Assembly (NCBI GenBank): GCA_029239755.1
Contig: JARBUI010000011.1
Location: forward strand, 40,402-104,401
From: Clostridia bacterium
Lineage (GTDB): Bacteria > Bacillota > Clostridia > Lachnospirales > Cellulosilyticaceae
Direction of reading: 5' to 3'
Length of the DNA: 64,000 bases
Under the pieces are notes generated by a model. The model saw only the letters and a list, made by a program, of their open reading frames with translations, was not told the origin of the DNA and did not search any database. Position numbers and translations under genes: made by a program. Numbering within the stretch: the first letter of the stretch is position 1; every line of letters begins with the position of its first letter. Below, piece by piece: positions 35,547 to 43,928 of this stretch.

Positions 35547-36392
35547 ATGGAAAAGATTGCTTTAATTACTGATAGTACATGTGGTGTGCCACAAGAATAT
35601 GTTGACAGGTACAATGTGCATGTGCTTAGACTAAAGATTATATATAAGGACAGAGAATATATAGATGGATTAGATATTACTCCGGAGGAGGTATATAACA
35701 GACTTGATGAAGAATTGCCTACGACATCCATGCCTTCTGTAAAAGATGCAGAGGAATTATTTGAAAAACTTGTTAAAGAAGGCTATACGCATGCTATTGC
35801 CCTTACAATATCGTCAGGACTTTCCGGTACAGTTAATAGCTTCAGAATTGCAGCAGATCATTATGAGGACCAAATTAAATCCTTTATATTTGATTCTAAA
35901 ATTATTTCAATGGCTGTAGGGTTAGCTGTTATTGAAGCAGGGAAGGCTATTGCATCAGGTAAAAGTTTTGAGGAAATTTGTACGCTGATTCCAAAGTGGA
36001 GAGAAAAAACAATGCTCTATTTTACAGTTGATACACTAGAGTATTTGATTAAAGGAGGAAGGATTGGCAGGGTATCTGGAAGTATAGGTGAGTTTTTAAA
36101 TCTTAAGCCGATTATCATAATGGATGATGAAGGAAAATATACCACACTGACTAAAGTAAGAGGGTCAAAACAAACGCTTAATAAGCTTATTAAATTAGGA
36201 ACTGACTTTTTAGATAGAGCCAAATGTAAGATTGTCATTATGACAGGAACAATGCACCAAGAAGCTGAAATACTAAAAGAATCATTTGCAAATCATCCTA
36301 ATCTTGTATCAGCCTCTATCGGAACGATTACACCGGTAGTTGGGATACATTCAGGACCAAGGCTGCTTGCACTTGTTATCATGGAAGAGTAA
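35547..36392 (+). CDS. DegV family fatty-acid-binding protein, copy 2
   Basis: 281 residues, colinear with and about three-quarters identical to the protein at 27428-28273; the same motifs (ALITDSTCGVP, TSMPS, SSGLSGT, KGGRIGRVSG, HSGPR) are intact. Both copies are single-gene units with similar GGGAGAG boxes and lie in the same orientation 8 kb apart. Differences cluster in the middle and in the region before the last strand, which may change fatty-acid chain preference. Confidence 0.9.
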   Translation: MEKIALITDSTCGVPQEYVDRYNVHVLRLKIIYKDREYIDGLDITPEEVYNRLDEELPTTSMPSVKDAEELFEKLVKEGYTHAIALTISSGLSGTVNSFRIAADHYEDQIKSFIFDSKIISMAVGLAVIEAGKAIASGKSFEEICTLIPKWREKTMLYFTVDTLEYLIKGGRIGRVSGSIGEFLNLKPIIIMDDEGKYTTLTKVRGSKQTLNKLIKLGTDFLDRAKCKIVIMTGTMHQEAEILKESFANHPNLVSASIGTITPVVGIHSGPRLLALVIMEE

Positions 36393-36404
36393 CTTTCAAA
36401 GATT

Positions 36405-36467
36405 AAATGAATAGGAGTATGTACTTACAACTTTTAAAGTTAAGAGTACATACTCCTATTCATTTTA
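36405..36467 (+). terminator. Terminator after second DegV gene
   Basis: Perfect 21-bp stem (36405-36425 with 36445-36465), loop itself partly self-complementary, followed by a short T run. Confidence 0.88.
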
Positions 36468-36508
36468 GTGCACCCTAAGGATACTAAGTTCATAATAGGA
36501 GAGAAAAA

Positions 36509-36991
36509 ATGAAAAAAACATATAAGTTTCTTATTACATTTATTTTAGTAATGAGTATCTTTGGGAATTATACTACTCTGTCTAGTCAGACTTTCAATGT
36601 TACGCCAACGCTGCAAGGCTATATTGACAGATCTCAAGGGCTCTTAAGTCAAGTTTATTATTTAGGGCAGACAGCACTTACAAATGTCATTAATGGAGCA
36701 GACAGTACTGAACTACTCAGACTTATACAGCTTAATCTTAATTTAGTGAACGCACTTGAAAGGGATGTTAATGCATATCTGCCAGTTCCAGAGGCTGGTT
36801 CGCTAGAAAGCCGTAATGCCATCACGCTTCATATTGCGCTGCATCATTTTGCGATGGCATTAAGAGAACTAAATAACTTTTTGAAAAGTACTAATGAACA
36901 AGACCGTTTTATTGCCTTAGAACGATATTTTTATGATACCGTTATAGCAAATGAAAATATCAATAGGCTTAGGCAGCAATCAACACTATAA
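36509..36991 (+). CDS. Hypothetical secreted helical protein
   Basis: 160 residues. Signal peptide about 1-26 (MKKTYKFLITFILVMSIFGN), no lipobox, then a helix-rich domain without Cys. I do not recognise the family. Good TAGGAGAG box. It lies alone between the DegV terminator and the convergent system B kinase gene; being next to that two-component system it could be an extracellular partner, but nothing in the sequence proves this. Confidence 0.6.
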   Translation: MKKTYKFLITFILVMSIFGNYTTLSSQTFNVTPTLQGYIDRSQGLLSQVYYLGQTALTNVINGADSTELLRLIQLNLNLVNALERDVNAYLPVPEAGSLESRNAITLHIALHHFAMALRELNNFLKSTNEQDRFIALERYFYDTVIANENINRLRQQSTL

Positions 36992-37012
36992 GAGTATCAA
37001 TCAAAAAAGTAT

Positions 37013-37060
37013 AAAGGGGATCCTAGAAGGTAATAAAGATTACTTTTTAGGATGCCTTTT
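37013..37060. terminator. Bidirectional terminator between convergent genes
   Basis: Imperfect 22-base arms (37013-37034 with 37039-37060) ending in TTTT on the plus strand and AAAG/CTTT on the other. Serves the secreted protein and the system B kinase. Confidence 0.7.
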
Positions 37061-37062
37061 AG

Positions 37063-38472
37063 TTAGATAGGAAAATAAATTGTAAAAACCGCTCCGGCTG
37101 GGCCGTTTTCGGCTTTGATTTGTCCATGGTGGGCATGGATAACTTCTTGGGTAATTGCAAGTCCTATGCCTAAATGACCATTTTTACCTTTGTAAAAACG
37201 TGTAAAGATATTTTCAATTTCATGAGCTGCAAATCCTTCGCCATCATCGCTGATGGTAAGAATAACCTTATCTTGTGAGGTTGCCATCTGAATATGTACA
37301 GCTGTATTTGCATGACGAATGCAATTAGAAAGTACATTAATAATAGCTCGTGACAGTTTCTCAGGATCAGCATTTATTGTGACAGTATCAGATAAAGTAT
37401 CATAGGTTATTTTTTTATCGTTCTTTAGGGCAATACCTTTTAAACAGTCAATACAGCTCCATAATATATCATCAAGCGAAGTCTCTTCAAAATGATATTC
37501 GCCTTCTACTGTATCAATACGAGATAGGTATGTTAATTGTTCTACTAAATCGGTAATACGTTTAGTTTCATGAATAATAATTTCAGAGGCATTTTCTGTG
37601 CTGTCTACTACATGATATTTAATCCCCTCGGCATAGCTTTGAATGGACATAAGAGGCGTCCTAAGCTCATGAGATATATTTTGAAGAAAAGTAGCCTGGT
37701 CTTCTTCGTACTTTCGTAGTTTTTGAGATAAGGTATTTATATTATTAATAAGTTCACTTATTTCATCATGGGTTTCAATATGGATGGTCTTATGAAAATT
37801 TCGCTGTGATAACTCACTAAGATGATGATTGATAATCGTAAATGGCTCTGAAATCTTTTTGGATGTATAAATTGAATAAACAATTGTAAGGATCATAGCA
37901 AATATTAAGATGAGAATTAAGATAATATTAATCATTATGCGCAGTCGATTAACCTCGCTTGCGTCTGAATAAACGATAACCCAGCCTAACTGGAGCTTTT
38001 CAGTGTTGAAAACAGGAATAATCATACCCATATAATTCATTTCTGAAGTTTTTATCCCTATTAGATTTTTTTCATGATTAAACTGATTATCAGGTATTTG
38101 ATCAATGATTTGCTTATTAAATAAAATAGATTCAAGATCACTGCCCAAAGAGGGAAGAGAGGCTTTATCATTATTAACAAGCATGTAGTGTAGATTCAAA
38201 ATAGAGGTATAATTATTTAATACCCTGTCTAAAGCTCCAAATACGCCCCACTCTTTATCCGTATCCCTAATACGTTCAGGAAATTTATTGGGATGCGTAC
38301 GAAGAGCTTTTTGTATGCCCACAGCAATTTCATTAAATTGGGTAATCGTTTGATTTTGTATATAAAGACCTATACTTACATTAAATAGTATTCCAATAAG
38401 AAATACTAATAAAATGATATTTAAAATATTAGCTTTTAGTATTCTGCCTTGTATGGAATATTTTTTTATCAT
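37063..38472 (-). CDS. OmpR-class sensor histidine kinase, system B
   Basis: About 469 residues: TM1 about 15-38, extracytoplasmic region 39-178, TM2 about 179-201, HAMP, HisKA with NISHELRTPL (H268), HATPase with NVLSNCIRHA, DDGEGF and GIGLAITQEV. Start 38472 (MIKKYS) has a GAGGAG box overlapping the regulator's last codons; a longer open frame upstream would overlap the regulator by 47 bases and is rejected. Partner of the adjacent regulator. Confidence 0.92.
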   Translation of the reverse strand: MIKKYSIQGRILKANILNIILLVFLIGILFNVSIGLYIQNQTITQFNEIAVGIQKALRTHPNKFPERIRDTDKEWGVFGALDRVLNNYTSILNLHYMLVNNDKASLPSLGSDLESILFNKQIIDQIPDNQFNHEKNLIGIKTSEMNYMGMIIPVFNTEKLQLGWVIVYSDASEVNRLRIMINIILILILIFAMILTIVYSIYTSKKISEPFTIINHHLSELSQRNFHKTIHIETHDEISELINNINTLSQKLRKYEEDQATFLQNISHELRTPLMSIQSYAEGIKYHVVDSTENASEIIIHETKRITDLVEQLTYLSRIDTVEGEYHFEETSLDDILWSCIDCLKGIALKNDKKITYDTLSDTVTINADPEKLSRAIINVLSNCIRHANTAVHIQMATSQDKVILTISDDGEGFAAHEIENIFTRFYKGKNGHLGIGLAITQEVIHAHHGQIKAENGPAGAVFTIYFPI

Positions 38473-38476
38473 TTGA

Positions 38477-39175
38477 CTACTCCTCATCAGATATTTTAAA
38501 ACCAAAACCCCAAACTGTTTCAATTTTAAGGCTGGAGCCTTCAGTGTGAAGTTTCTTTCTTAATCTTTTAATCATGTCATCTGTAGCCCGGGTCTCAGCC
38601 TCACTTTCAAAACCCCATACTTTATTTAAGAGTTCGTCACGACTTATAGGTCGATGTTTATTTAGGCTTAGATAAGTCAGAAGTTCTACTTCCTTCATAC
38701 TAAGCTTCAGTTCTTTGTTATTATAAAATACAGCTTTTTTGTTAAGATCTATACATATATCTGAAATTTTAATCAAATTTGACTGACTGCTTTGCTTTCC
38801 TTTATCGAATTCTATTCTCCTAAACATGCTTTTTACCCTCATTACAAGCTCCATAGGGCTAAAGGGCTTGGTAATATAATCATCAGCGCCTAAGGATAAC
38901 CCTGCGATCTTATCAGGAGAAGTATCTCTTGCAGATACGAAAATAATCGGAACTAAACTAGTTTGCCTAACAGCTTGGCAAATAGAATAGCCATCTAATT
39001 CAGGCATCATAATATCTGTAATCAGCATATCAGCAGGTTTCTTATTAAAAGCCTCCAGCATGACTGTGCCATCTGTAAAAGCTTCTACTTCAAATCCTTC
39101 TTTTATAAGAAAGGATTTTATGATATTGCATATATTCATCTCATCGTCTACTACATAAATTAGCTTCTTATTCAT
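38477..39175 (-). CDS. OmpR/PhoB-type response regulator, system B
   Basis: 232 residues: receiver with D10-D11 pocket, phospho-acceptor D54 and KPFSPMEL; C-terminal winged helix ending VWGFGFKI. Divergent from the secreted repeat protein and export operon beginning at 39392; paired 11-bp repeats TGCCACA lie between them. Likely activates the export operon in response to an envelope signal sensed by the kinase. Confidence 0.92.
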   Translation of the reverse strand: MNKKLIYVVDDEMNICNIIKSFLIKEGFEVEAFTDGTVMLEAFNKKPADMLITDIMMPELDGYSICQAVRQTSLVPIIFVSARDTSPDKIAGLSLGADDYITKPFSPMELVMRVKSMFRRIEFDKGKQSSQSNLIKISDICIDLNKKAVFYNNKELKLSMKEVELLTYLSLNKHRPISRDELLNKVWGFESEAETRATDDMIKRLRKKLHTEGSSLKIETVWGFGFKISDEE

Positions 39176-39291
39176 AGATATCCCTCAGTGTGTCATTATT
39201 CTTATTCATAGATATTTAGGGTTTAAATACTACATGACTTTCTTGTATAGTGTATCACATTTTAGGAGAGTACAATATGGGTTTGAGAAAG

Positions 39292-39346
39292 TGCCACAAT
39301 TTTGCCACAGTTTTACGGAGATTTATTAACATTTTTTGGGTAGTAT
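39292..39346 (+). promoter_or_regulatory. OmpR-type tandem repeats and promoter, system B
   Basis: TGCCACA at 39292-39298 and again at 39303-39309, an exact repeat with 11-bp phase as bound by OmpR/PhoB dimers; TTAACA at 39326-39331; TAGTAT at 39341-39346 as possible -10, 46 bases from the first CACA just as in system A. Confidence 0.6.
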
Positions 39347-39391
39347 TAAAGATGTCAAGGACAACTTAATAATTGTAGGAGGATGATGATA

Positions 39392-39973
39392 ATGAAAATA
39401 AACAAAAAAGTAAGTGGACTCATGGTATTAAGTGCTTTAGTACTGGCTATGTCGACATCGGTGTTCGCTGGTACAACTGATACAAATACAATACCAAAAA
39501 TGGGCAGACATATGCAAAATCTTGAAAAGATAGCTGAGGAAAAAGGCATCACAGTAGAAGAGCTTAAGGCGCAGATGGAAAAAGAAAGAGAAGAAAAGTT
39601 AGCGGCACTCGCAGCAGAAAAAGGTATAACAGTAGATGAACTTAAGGCGCAAATGGAAGCAGAAAGAGGAAAAACTCCAGAAGAAAGACTAGCGGCTCTT
39701 GCGGAAGAAAAAGGTATAACAGTAGATGAACTTAAAGCTCAAATGGAAGCAGAAAGAGGAAAATCAAAAGAAGAGAGACTAGCAGCACTTGCAGCAGAAA
39801 AGGGCATCACAGTAGATGAACTCAAAGCACAGATGGAAAAAGAAAGAGAAGAAAAGTTAGCGGCACTCGCAGCAGAAAAAGGTATAACAGTAGATGAACT
39901 TAAAGCTCAAATGAATAGGCAGGATGGACCAGGCAGAAAGGGTCTTAATCCTATTAAAAGAGGCACTAAATAA
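39392..39973 (+). CDS. Secreted DUF2680-like repeat protein
   Basis: About 193 residues. Signal peptide about 1-26 (cleavage after VFA), then five tandem copies of a helical unit whose core is EKGITVDELKAQM, separated by charged AERGK/EKEREEK linkers, and a short basic tail. Start ATG 39392 gives 9 bases from AGGAGG; two earlier ATGs are too close. Highly charged and probably a coiled coil outside the membrane. It heads the export operon behind the system B operator and resembles the unit in the 33389 protein. Function unknown. Confidence 0.65.
   Translation: MKINKKVSGLMVLSALVLAMSTSVFAGTTDTNTIPKMGRHMQNLEKIAEEKGITVEELKAQMEKEREEKLAALAAEKGITVDELKAQMEAERGKTPEERLAALAEEKGITVDELKAQMEAERGKSKEERLAALAAEKGITVDELKAQMEKEREEKLAALAAEKGITVDELKAQMNRQDGPGRKGLNPIKRGTK
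39572..39903 (+). repeat. Tandem internal repeats with a 74-bp exact copy
   Basis: Bases 39572-39645 and 39830-39903 are identical over 74 positions, although the intervening units differ. The pattern indicates recent duplication or gene conversion among units of the secreted repeat gene, so copy number may vary between strains. Confidence 0.9.
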
Positions 39974-39987
39974 AATAAGAAAACCAT

Positions 39988-40026
39988 CAAATAGGTAGAA
40001 CAGTATAGTATACGTCTGCCTATTTG
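39988..40026 (+). terminator. Weak terminator or attenuator after repeat-protein gene
   Basis: 12-bp stem (39988-39999 with 40015-40026, one G-U), 15-base loop, poor T tract. Probably lets part of the transcripts continue into the export operon. Confidence 0.5.
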
Positions 40027-40079
40027 TTCATGATAAGAAAGTATAAGTTTATTTAAATAGAGACAGTAGGAGGTTAGTT

Positions 40080-41381
40080 ATGTCTTTTTTAAAAAATAAA
40101 AAAATGTATTTTATACTTAGCTTACTGATAATTGGAACATGCCTATTTGCTGGATATAAAGTATATAAAAGTAAAGATGCAGCAGAGACAATAGCTTACA
40201 AAGAAGAAACTGCTTCAAAAGGAGATATCAAGGTAGAATATACAGTTGATGGGACTGTAGAACTGCCTTTTAGATATATGGATTTTGAAAGCCAAGGAGA
40301 AATTGAAGAAATATTTTTTAAAGAAGGGGATACTTTTAAAAAAGGGGATGCTGTTGCAAAACAAAGTGATCTAGATGCAAAGCAAACATTGGAGAAAGCA
40401 AAATTAGCCTATGAAAAAGCAAAGATTAATCACCAAGATACAATTCAAAAACAGCAAACAACCCTTGATGAGTTAGAAACTAAAAGGCTGAATTACCTGC
40501 AGCAAATAAGCTCTCACAAGAAAACCCTATTTGATTTAGAGGGACAAATACATAAATTAGAAAGCGAAATAGAGATAATGGAACTCACTCCGGATGAGTA
40601 TGCGGTAGTGGATATAGAGAATTCAAAAAAAGACTTAGAATTACTTAAGCTAAACCTCGAAACAGCAAGGAGTACATTAAAGCTTACAGAAAGAGAGCTA
40701 AGCCTTTTGAAAGCAGAAGGTGATTCAGCCATAGCTCTTTCTAACATAAGTATCGAGGAAGCCAAAATTAGTTATGAAAATGCAAAAGCAAAATTAGAAC
40801 AAACCAATATGTATGCAAGAGAAGAAGGGAAAATTTTAACCATAACTAAGGATGTAGGAGAAGCTGTCGCAGCAATATCTGATGGAGCAGGTTCTACGGA
40901 AAAGTCCTTTATTACTTATGTGGCTGTTAATGAGCCTTTCGTTGTAACAATGGCTATCCCTGAATTTGATTTAATGAGTGTAAAGATTGGTCAAAAAGCA
41001 GAAGTAGTAGTAGAAGGTCTTTCAGAGAAGGCACTTATAGGAAAAGTAACAAAAATATCTGATATTCCTGTAATCGATAATAATCAAGTTGTTACTTATG
41101 CAGCAACGATCGAGCTAAGTGAAAAGCCAGAAGGACTTAAAAATGGTATGAATGCTGTTGTTTCTATTATTTCGAAAGAAGTGAGTGATGTGGTTACTGT
41201 TCCGAATGATGTGGTGTTCTTTGAAAATGGTAAGCAGTATGTTCAGGTTAAAGATAATGAAGGTAACGTGCAAAAGGTAACGATAGTAACAGGCTTCTCA
41301 GATGGAACTGTAGCTGAAGTGAAAGAAGGACTTATCGGTAATGAAAGACTAGTGTCAAAAGCGCAGGTGAGTGCAAAATGA
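40080..41381 (+). CDS. HlyD/MacA-like membrane-fusion adaptor protein
   Basis: 433 residues. N-terminal anchor (about 9-26), lipoyl half with IEEIFFKEGDTFKKGD, a long helical hairpin rich in Lys/Glu (about 95-230), second lipoyl half (REEGKILTITKDVGEAV), beta-barrel and C-terminal domain (VPNDVVFFENGKQYV). Same architecture as the adaptor at 16737-17993 but with a longer hairpin. Overlaps the permease gene by 4 bases. Confidence 0.87.
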   Translation: MSFLKNKKMYFILSLLIIGTCLFAGYKVYKSKDAAETIAYKEETASKGDIKVEYTVDGTVELPFRYMDFESQGEIEEIFFKEGDTFKKGDAVAKQSDLDAKQTLEKAKLAYEKAKINHQDTIQKQQTTLDELETKRLNYLQQISSHKKTLFDLEGQIHKLESEIEIMELTPDEYAVVDIENSKKDLELLKLNLETARSTLKLTERELSLLKAEGDSAIALSNISIEEAKISYENAKAKLEQTNMYAREEGKILTITKDVGEAVAAISDGAGSTEKSFITYVAVNEPFVVTMAIPEFDLMSVKIGQKAEVVVEGLSEKALIGKVTKISDIPVIDNNQVVTYAATIELSEKPEGLKNGMNAVVSIISKEVSDVVTVPNDVVFFENGKQYVQVKDNEGNVQKVTIVTGFSDGTVAEVKEGLIGNERLVSKAQVSAK

Positions 41382-42562
41382 GAACTATAGAAATCCTAAG
41401 GTCTATATTCCTTAACATCGCATCCAATAAAATACGGGTATTTCTAACGACTTTAGGTGTTATTATTGGAACACTCACTATCATCATTGTTGTAGGAATA
41501 GGAAAAGGCGGGGAGCAGGCTGTACAGGAACAGTTTAAAAAGCTGAGTGCACAAACGATTAATATTATGAAAAGCAGAGACTATAACCAAAGCAAACAAT
41601 TAAAACTAGAAGATCTCGCAAGTTTAGAAGAACTAAGCCATGTTGAAAGTGCAGGAGCAGTGATAAGAGCATCAGGGGATATAAGCTATGGCAGCGTTAC
41701 AGAGTCAGTAAGTATACAAGGGCAGACTGCTTCTTTGCAAGATATTAATAATTTAAACGTTCTCTATGGAGATTTTATTCTAGATGAGGATGGAGCTAAA
41801 AGAAAAAGGGTTATTGTTTTAGGGTACAGCTTAGCTGAGCTGCTCTTTGAAGAAGAGGTATCAGAGGGAATAGGTCAAAAGGTTAGCGTCAAAGGAAGAA
41901 AGTATGAAGTAGTGGGGGTGCTTAGCCAAGAAGGAGATAGCGGAACAGGACAAAGTATAGATGACAGTGCTATTGTACCTATTAAAATTGCAGAGAGCTA
42001 TCTTGCGGGAAGGGGGACTATGCTGTCTTTTGTAGCAAAAGCTATAAATATTGATAGTGTTCAAGCGGCAATAAGTGAAATTGAGCAGTATATCTTAGAA
42101 ATAACAGAGACTGAAGGGGCCTACAATATTATGGATGCAGGCAGCCGGCTTACTACTGCTCTGGAATCAGCTAATATGATGTCTAACCTGCTTATTGGAG
42201 TGGCCGCAGTTGTATTAGTTGTAGGGGGGATAGGCATCATGAATGTTTTATTAGTTTCAGTCAGAGAAAGGACAAGAGAAATCGGGATTCTAAAAAGTAT
42301 TGGGTCAAAAAGGCAGGATATTATTAAGGAATTTTTATTAGAAGCAGTTATTATCAGTCTTTTAGGCGGATTTATAGGCGTTGTTCTTAGCTTTATTACC
42401 ATACCTATTGTACTGTATTTAGGGCTATTAGTCGTACAAAGTATAGAGGGTATAGTGTTAGGCTTACTATTTTCAGTAGCAACAGGTGTATTTTTCGGAG
42501 TATACCCAGCCATTAAAGCTTCAAAGTTAAAGCCTATAGATGCATTAAATTATGAAGGATAG
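41378..42562 (+). CDS. MacB-like ABC permease (single FtsX domain)
   Basis: 394 residues: TM1 about 20-42 (TTLGVIIGTLTIIIVVGIG), MacB periplasmic core domain about 45-265, three C-terminal segments about 275-385 with the ERTREIGILKSIGSK loop that contacts the ATPase. This is the four-segment MacB plan without fused ATPase; the ATPase is encoded at 43229. With HlyD-like and TolC-like partners it is expected to act as a mechanotransmission exporter. Confidence 0.9.
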   Translation: MRTIEILRSIFLNIASNKIRVFLTTLGVIIGTLTIIIVVGIGKGGEQAVQEQFKKLSAQTINIMKSRDYNQSKQLKLEDLASLEELSHVESAGAVIRASGDISYGSVTESVSIQGQTASLQDINNLNVLYGDFILDEDGAKRKRVIVLGYSLAELLFEEEVSEGIGQKVSVKGRKYEVVGVLSQEGDSGTGQSIDDSAIVPIKIAESYLAGRGTMLSFVAKAINIDSVQAAISEIEQYILEITETEGAYNIMDAGSRLTTALESANMMSNLLIGVAAVVLVVGGIGIMNVLLVSVRERTREIGILKSIGSKRQDIIKEFLLEAVIISLLGGFIGVVLSFITIPIVLYLGLLVVQSIEGIVLGLLFSVATGVFFGVYPAIKASKLKPIDALNYEG

Positions 42563-42572
42563 GAGAATCAAA

Positions 42573-43232
42573 ATGAGAAAATTTAAAATGACGATTACAC
42601 TTTTAGGACTTATGATTTTAATGAATGGATGCAGTACTTTAACTGCTAATGCAAAAGCAGCCAGTGCTGAGCAGCCTGTAAAGGTTATTGAAGGAACTGC
42701 CAGGTCTCAAAAAGAGGGAGCTGTTTCACAAAATACAAAGACAGATACAGCCGTGCAAAAAAGAGAAGCAGCTGACTTTACAGGTGAAATAAGTCAAATA
42801 ATTGGTAACGAAATAACATTAAAGTTAGTTAACATGCCTGAGATGCCGCAAAGGGCAGAGTCTTCTATGCAAGGGGAAACACAAGAAGATAATACCAAGG
42901 CACAAGATAAGAGTCAGCCCAAAGCAATTACTGGGAGTACTGGAGGCGAATTTCCAGGGGGGCCAGGAGGAGGATTCCCTGGCGTACCAGGGGGTATGCG
43001 GGGAGAAACGGGAAGTAATTCAAATGCGCAAAGAAAAAGTACAGCTTTTGAGTTAGACTATACAGGTGAAGAAAAAATAATGACTATTCCAGTAGGGATG
43101 ATTATTACAACCGGCAGAGGTCAATCAGGTGGTGCTTTTGAGACGCTGCAGGAAGGTAGTGTGCTTTCCATTTGGCTTAGTGAGAGCGGTGAAGTAGAAC
43201 AAGCACGGTTAATAGGCGGAGGAACAAAATGA
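42573..43232 (+). CDS. Lipoprotein with Gly/Pro-rich linker in export operon
   Basis: About 219 residues. Lipobox LMNGC (Cys20), a low-complexity Ala/Lys/Thr region, a beta-strand segment (FTGEISQIIGNEITLKLV), a Gly/Pro/Phe-rich linker (PGGPGGGFPGVPGG) and a second beta segment (MTIPVGMIITTGRG). The split OB-like pattern resembles DUF5666-type lipoproteins, with low confidence. Start 42573 has AGGAG at 42561; the upstream ATG 42552 lies in the permease gene. Stop overlaps the ATPase start by 4 bases, so it is an integral part of the export system. Confidence 0.65.
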   Translation: MRKFKMTITLLGLMILMNGCSTLTANAKAASAEQPVKVIEGTARSQKEGAVSQNTKTDTAVQKREAADFTGEISQIIGNEITLKLVNMPEMPQRAESSMQGETQEDNTKAQDKSQPKAITGSTGGEFPGGPGGGFPGVPGGMRGETGSNSNAQRKSTAFELDYTGEEKIMTIPVGMIITTGRGQSGGAFETLQEGSVLSIWLSESGEVEQARLIGGGTK

Positions 43233-43927
43233 GTCATACACTAATTAAAATGAATGATTTATGCAAAGCTTATGGCAAGGGTGAAGCAAAAGTAGAGGTG
43301 CTTAAACATATTCATTTTGAGGTGGAAGAAGGCGAGTTTGTAGCTATATTAGGACCTTCAGGGTCGGGGAAAAGTACACTTATGAATATTATAGGACTTA
43401 TTGATACTCATGATACTGGAGAATACATACTTTGCGGGGAAAACATCTGCAATAAAACAGAGAATGAATATGCAGAAATAAGAGGACGGAAAATTGGTTT
43501 TATTTTTCAAAAGTTCAACCTTATTCCTAAATATAATGCACTGCAAAATGTAGCTCTTCCTTTATTATTGCAAGGAGCCAGTTATAAAGAAGCTACATTT
43601 CATGCTAAAGAAATATTAGAATCAGTAGGACTCTCAGATAGACTTCATCATAGACCTAATGAACTCTCAGGAGGGCAGCAGCAAAGAGTGGCTATAGCAA
43701 GAGCGTTAGCAGCCAGTGCAGATATACTATTAGCCGACGAGCCCACGGGAGCCTTAGATCAAAAGACAGGAAAAGAAGTTCTAAATATTTTTAAAAGCTT
43801 AAATAAAGAGGGGAAGACCATTATCCTTATTACTCATGATCTTAATATTGCAAAACATGCTTCAAGAATAGTCTATATTGTAGATGGAGAATTAGGAAAT
43901 ACACCGGCAGAGGAGGATGAGGGGTAA
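43229..43927 (+). CDS. MacB/LolD-type ABC transporter ATP-binding protein
   Basis: 232 residues with Walker A GPSGSGKST (42-50), FIFQKFNLIP Q-loop, LSGGQQQRVAIARAL signature, LLADEPTGALD Walker B and LITHD switch. Paralogue of the ATPase at 13640. Placed after the lipoprotein and before the TolC-like gene, with overlap or very short spacing to each, which makes a single coupled export operon. Confidence 0.93.
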   Translation: MSHTLIKMNDLCKAYGKGEAKVEVLKHIHFEVEEGEFVAILGPSGSGKSTLMNIIGLIDTHDTGEYILCGENICNKTENEYAEIRGRKIGFIFQKFNLIPKYNALQNVALPLLLQGASYKEATFHAKEILESVGLSDRLHHRPNELSGGQQQRVAIARALAASADILLADEPTGALDQKTGKEVLNIFKSLNKEGKTIILITHDLNIAKHASRIVYIVDGELGNTPAEEDEG

Positions 43928-43928
43928 G

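Noticed and set aside
38473..38523. A 17-codon upstream extension of the system B kinase.
   Set aside because: It overlaps the regulator gene, lacks a ribosome binding site and adds no family-like residues, whereas 38472 has a good box.
39500..39940. Regular repeats that could be taken for a CRISPR array.
   Set aside because: The repeats are in-frame protein repeats with related spacers and no cas genes are present.
42121..42513. 130-codon minus-strand frame inside the MacB-like permease gene.
   Set aside because: Antisense to membrane segments, no start signals, composition typical of shadow frames.
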